Positions 61,165 through 64,000 of a stretch of DNA of 64,000 nt are shown in pieces. Origin of the DNA: Nocardia aurea. Its GTDB lineage: Bacteria; Actinomycetota; Actinomycetes; Mycobacteriales; Mycobacteriaceae. The notes below the pieces were generated by a model. It ran no database searches and had not been told where the DNA came from. It saw nothing but the letters and a program-made list of their open reading frames with translations. The stretch spans positions 496,001-560,000 of the forward strand of contig NZ_QCYJ01000130.1 of assembly GCF_003123685.1 (NCBI RefSeq). The letters are read 5' to 3'. The translations under genes and the position numbers were made by a program. Position 1 is the stretch's first letter. Every line of letters starts with the position of its first letter.

Positions 61165-61200
61165 TGACAGTATGCTGTCAATTATGACAGCATACTGTCA
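61165..61200. promoter_or_regulatory. Double nested palindrome before the DJ-1/PfpI-type gene
   Basis: TGACAGTATGCTGTCA (61165-61180) and TGACAGCATACTGTCA (61185-61200) are exact reverse complements of each other, separated by 4 bp. Each is also an inverted repeat with TGACAG/CTGTCA arms. The starts are 20 bp apart, about two helix turns, and the second copy overlaps the start codon. A MarR gene two genes downstream is the likely partner. A TTGACA (61164-61169) at the left edge may be the -35. Confidence 0.8.
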
Positions 61201-61841
61201 TGACTTCGAAGACGGTACACACGGCGGTTTTCGACACCCTCGCCGATTGGGAGGTCGGCGCCGCCATCGCGCATATCAACAAACCGGAATGGCAGCGGGC
61301 CCCCGGTTCCTACGAGGTGAGAACGGTGGGGCGCACCGGCGATCCGATCGTCACCATGGGCGGGGTCCGGATCGTTCCCGATCTGACGCTGGAGGACCTG
61401 ACACCAGAGCAGAGCGCGATGCTGATCCTGCCCGGCGCGGATCAGTGGATCAGCGGTCAACTGGCCGACTTCGAGCAGAAGGCGACCGAATTCGTCGCGG
61501 CGGGCGTGCCGGTGGCGGGTATCTGCGGCGCCACTTTCGGGCTCGCGCGCGCCGGACTGCTCGACAACAGGCACCACACCAGTAATGCGGCCGTATTCCT
61601 CGAGTACAGCGGGTACGCGGGCGCGGGCCGGTACATCGACGAACTCGCGGTCACCGACGGCGATGTCATCACCGCCTCCGGCACCGCGCCGTTCGCCTTC
61701 GCCCGGGAGGTTCTCGGCCGCCTCGGCGTCTACGAGCCCCACATTCTGCAGGCGTGGTATCGGCTCTACGCGAACAACGACGCGGCGGCATACGCGATAT
61801 TGGACGAGTACGAACACGCGCGAACGGCGGTCGCGCGGTGA
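61200..61841 (+). CDS. DJ-1/PfpI family protein
   Basis: A 213-residue protein of the class I glutamine amidotransferase-like fold. The nucleophile elbow is AGICGATFGLARAGLLD with the Cys; earlier TLADWEVGAAIAHI and LPGADQW are typical of the family. The group includes proteases, isonitrile hydratases and repair proteins; the role is not known. The ATG at 61200 sits on the last base of an operator, so regulation is direct. The next gene, a MarR protein, is 33 bp away. Confidence 0.82.
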   Translation: MTSKTVHTAVFDTLADWEVGAAIAHINKPEWQRAPGSYEVRTVGRTGDPIVTMGGVRIVPDLTLEDLTPEQSAMLILPGADQWISGQLADFEQKATEFVAAGVPVAGICGATFGLARAGLLDNRHHTSNAAVFLEYSGYAGAGRYIDELAVTDGDVITASGTAPFAFAREVLGRLGVYEPHILQAWYRLYANNDAAAYAILDEYEHARTAVAR

Positions 61842-61874
61842 GGAACGAATATCCGGAAATCATCGAGAGCCGAC

Positions 61875-62327
61875 ATGGCTGAAACCGGCGATCGACAACT
61901 CTTCAGCACGGCCGCGATCACCTCGTTCCGGCTCAACGGCCAATTCCTGGCCATCGCGGAGGAATTGGCCGTCCCCGCCGGGCTGACGGCGGCATGGTGG
62001 CAGGTACTCGGCGCGATACTGCGCGAACCTTTGCCGGTGGCCGGTATCGCCCGCGCCATGGGCATCACCCGCCAGAGCGTGCAGCGGATCGCCGACATCG
62101 TGGTGGACCGGGGTTTGGCCGAATACCGGCCGAATCCCACGCACCGGCGCGCCAAACTGGTCGCCTTGACCGAGGATGGGCGCGCCGCGATCGAGCGGAT
62201 CACACCCGCGCACGCGGTGATCGCCGACCGGCTCGTCGCCGAGCTCGGACAGGAACGTTTCGCCGAGACCGTCGCGATGCTGACCGAATTGTCGGCCGCG
62301 CTCGACGCGATCACCGACCGGACCTGA
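61875..62327 (+). CDS. MarR-family regulator
   Basis: A 150-residue winged-helix protein: AAWWQVLGAILREPLPVAGIARAMGITRQSVQRIADIVVDRGLAEYRPNPTHRRAKLVALTEDG is the DNA-binding core and wing (about residues 37-100). The C-terminal helix returns to the dimer interface. It probably recognises the TGACAG palindromes before the preceding gene and is co-transcribed with it. The ligand is unknown. Confidence 0.87.
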   Translation: MAETGDRQLFSTAAITSFRLNGQFLAIAEELAVPAGLTAAWWQVLGAILREPLPVAGIARAMGITRQSVQRIADIVVDRGLAEYRPNPTHRRAKLVALTEDGRAAIERITPAHAVIADRLVAELGQERFAETVAMLTELSAALDAITDRT

Positions 62328-62636
62328 CCGATCGGACTCCCACCGTTCTTCCAGATCCTGCCGTGGCGCCCGGCGGCGGATCGGGCGCGGTCACGCCGTC
62401 GATGCGCGCGCCGTCGACGATCGACACCGGACCGCGCGAGTTCGACGATGCCTACGGCGTCCGGGTGTACGTGCACGACGGCGACACCCTGTACGTCATC
62501 GGAGCAACTTCGGGCAGCGACGACACCCGGCCTGGTCGGCCGATCTGACCACGGCCGGTCGGTGCGCGCGGGAATTCGCCCGGTACCGACCGAGATCGGT
62601 GTTCCGCCCGGGCCCGGGGCTCACTACCCTTGGCCC
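62328..62636. other. Non-coding gap containing a gene fragment
   Basis: 309 bp between the MarR gene and the RpiB-like gene. The middle (62467-62547) is a duplicated piece of the DUF385 gene. The remaining sequence shows no convincing frame; a promoter for the RpiB-like gene is expected in the last 80 bp. Confidence 0.55.
62467..62547 (+). pseudogene. 82-bp duplicated fragment of the DUF385 gene
   Basis: 62467-62547 matches 60878-60959 at all but two bases plus one missing base (CGGCAGC against CGGAGC). The lost base breaks the reading frame. Flanks do not match, so only the core (VHDGDTLYVIG segment) was copied or retained. It may be the last trace of a second DUF385 gene, or a small segmental duplication. 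Confidence 0.75.
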
Positions 62637-63083
62637 ATGCGGATATCTGTTTCGGCCGACGAGCGGACCGGGGTCGCCGACGACGTGGTTCGCGAACTCG
62701 CGCGGCGTGGTTTCGAGACCACGGTGCACGGCGCGCTGTCGGAGACCGAACGCGACGATTGGGCGTGGGCGAGCGAAGCCGTCGCGCGTGACGTCGCCGA
62801 GGGCCGCGCCGATCAGGGCATCGTGTGCTGCTGGACCGGAACCGGTGCGTCGATCGCGGCGAACAAGGTCGCCGGGATCAGGGCGGCGTTGTGCGCGGAT
62901 GCCGCGACGGCCGCCGGGGCGCGCACCTGGAACGACGCGAACGTGCTCGCGCTCAGCCTGCGCACGACCTCGGGCGCCGAACTCACCGAGATACTCGACG
63001 CGTGGTTCGCCGGTCGGCCGAGCGCGGAATCCGATGATCGGGCCAATATCGAACATCTCGCGGACATCGAGCGCGGCCGCTGA
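62637..63083 (+). CDS. RpiB/LacAB-family sugar-phosphate isomerase-like protein
   Basis: A 148-residue protein of the RpiB/LacAB fold. The core GIVCCWTGTGASIAANKVAGIRAALCAD and ARTWNDANVLALSLR matches the family, with Cys at the catalytic-base position (RpiB-type ICGTG) but followed by Trp rather than Gly. Family enzymes interconvert ribose-5-phosphate and ribulose-5-phosphate or other aldose/ketose phosphates. The Trp could change specificity. The ATG at 62637 gives the expected first beta strand. Confidence 0.8.
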   Translation: MRISVSADERTGVADDVVRELARRGFETTVHGALSETERDDWAWASEAVARDVAEGRADQGIVCCWTGTGASIAANKVAGIRAALCADAATAAGARTWNDANVLALSLRTTSGAELTEILDAWFAGRPSAESDDRANIEHLADIERGR

Positions 63084-63220
63084 GTCGGAAACCAGGGCGG
63101 ACACTTGCGCGCAGGACTATCCCTTCGACACCGGCATCGGATGCAGGCACAGCGAAAACCGTTGCCGCCGTGCGCCGAAGGCAATGGCGATCCCACGCCG
63201 CGGGCGGATATTCAACGCGA

Positions 63221-63907
63221 CTAGGGGGTCTTGAGCGGAACTCCTTCGATGACGCGGTGTTTCACCGCGCGGAAATCCTTGATGCCGTCCACGTCGATGA
63301 TCGGGGTGCCGTCCTCGGCGGTGTCATCGAGGATGCGCAGCAACTCCCGGTCGAAATACTCGAGCAGTTTCGGATCATCGAGTTGGATCCCCTCCGGTTC
63401 GTCGTCGATCATCAGGCGCGGGCTCCCGACCACGACGTCGGCGTCCAATTCGCCCTCGATGGTGAAGAAATGCTCCTCGCCGTAGAACAGGTCGGCGCTG
63501 ATATCTCCTCCGATATAGGCGCTGCAATCGTTGTAGTCGCCGATGAGCCTGCCGACATGCAGATCGCCGTGCACTTCCAGCCACCCGGCGGTGACCACGT
63601 CCCTGGCATGCATATCGCCGGTGACCAGCAGATACGTCTCCGGGTCGTCCTGGTCGGTGTACGCGCCGTCGACACGGAGATCCCCGAGGACGATCAGCAG
63701 GAACGCCCCCTCGGTGAACAGGTCCAGATCGCCTCGAACGTGCAGATCCCCTGCCACGAACAGAATGTCGAGGGTGTAGCTCTCGATATCGTCGAGCGCC
63801 CCGGTGATCTGCTCGGCCTTGTATTCCTCCCGGAACCCCTCGATCGCGGCCAGGATTTCCTCGCGTGACACCTGGTCCGCCTTGAAACTTCGTGCATCGG
63901 CAATCAT
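63221..63907 (-). CDS. Beta-repeat protein of unknown function, bactofilin-like pattern
   Basis: A 228-residue protein. After a helical start (MIADARSFKADQVSREEIL...), residues about 40-160 consist of repeated short strands: LFVAGDLHVRGDLDLF, LIVLGDLRVDGAY, LLVTGDMHARDVV, LEVHGDLHVGRL and YIGGDISADLFY. Such GD-L/M-x-V repeats are typical of right-handed beta-helix proteins such as bactofilins. The rest is acidic and includes a DDPKLLEYFDRELLRILDD helix. No known family was confirmed. The ATG at 63907 is used; the coding end is at 63221. Confidence 0.6.
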   Translation of the reverse strand: MIADARSFKADQVSREEILAAIEGFREEYKAEQITGALDDIESYTLDILFVAGDLHVRGDLDLFTEGAFLLIVLGDLRVDGAYTDQDDPETYLLVTGDMHARDVVTAGWLEVHGDLHVGRLIGDYNDCSAYIGGDISADLFYGEEHFFTIEGELDADVVVGSPRLMIDDEPEGIQLDDPKLLEYFDRELLRILDDTAEDGTPIIDVDGIKDFRAVKHRVIEGVPLKTP

Positions 63908-64000
63908 GGCGGAGAAGCTACACGCCGTCCCCGACACTGCAACGGGCACTTCACGTTCCGCGCGCGCGGATTCGCCGAGCCCCGGGTTCAGTCGCCGAAA

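Overview
The window is a very high-G+C actinobacterial chromosome segment. It most resembles Nocardia or a close relative in the Mycobacteriales. The assignment rests on gene content and order: two blocks match, from memory, the order of M. tuberculosis H37Rv genes (Rv0435c to Rv0422c and Rv0410c to Rv0417), and a third matches Rv0971c to Rv0976c. No tRNA, rRNA, CRISPR array, transposase or integrase was seen, so this is mostly core chromosome with a few decayed or species-specific patches.

Layout. 1-1242: end of a histidine-kinase-type ATPase, a UBP-type zinc-finger protein and a small lipoprotein. 1274-4888: a Cdc48-like tandem AAA ATPase (Rv0435c type) and a polytopic membrane protein. 5000-10976: a complete Mrp Na+/H+ antiporter operon (A/B fusion, C, D, E, F, G) with every junction overlapping. 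11088-18153: a PAP2/AUR1-like membrane protein, then YbdK-type ligase, sodC, a VirR/LytR_C protein, a DUF3263 protein, def, a GNAT enzyme and an exonuclease III, syntenic with Rv0433 to Rv0427c. 18282-21264: an unassigned protein, then a TPP riboswitch and thiC. 21558-26533: a thioesterase-like protein, a VOC protein, a TetR/epoxide-hydrolase divergon with two copies of one operator, an NAD(P)-binding protein, and a clearly broken Rpn/PD-(D/E)XK-type gene. 26688-28780: a COG0523 (CobW) metallochaperone behind a Zur-box-like palindrome, and thiD. 29080-34186: TetR, a methyltransferase and a GT2-GtrA plus GT39-like pair behind an 11-bp-periodic repeat. 35468-44723: a seven-gene minus-strand operon (AtuA-like, two acyl-CoA dehydrogenases, carboxylase alpha and beta subunits, enoyl-CoA hydratase, TetR) with the logic of leucine/acyclic-terpene-type branched acyl-CoA degradation. 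44925-48138: a small membrane protein, a class III cyclase and a two-gene ABC exporter with a canonical terminator. 48261-53221: the pknG-glnH-glnX amino-acid-sensing operon. 53360-57002: mutT3, thiE, and the thiO-thiS-thiG operon. 57029-60487: ackA and pta. 60630-63907: an F420-type (DUF385) protein, a DJ-1/PfpI protein with a striking double palindrome and a MarR gene, an RpiB-like isomerase, and a repeat-rich protein.

Themes. Thiamin synthesis is spread over three loci in the window (thiC under a riboswitch, thiD, thiE/thiOSG). Envelope and homeostasis functions are well represented (Mrp, SodC, VirR, GT39, PknG sensing). The most interesting material is regulatory: the paired TetR operators, the Zur-like leaderless promoter, the 11-bp CAGC array before the glycosyltransferases, and the nested palindrome before the DJ-1 gene. 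The AtuA/carboxylase cluster is the best candidate for an incompletely described pathway.
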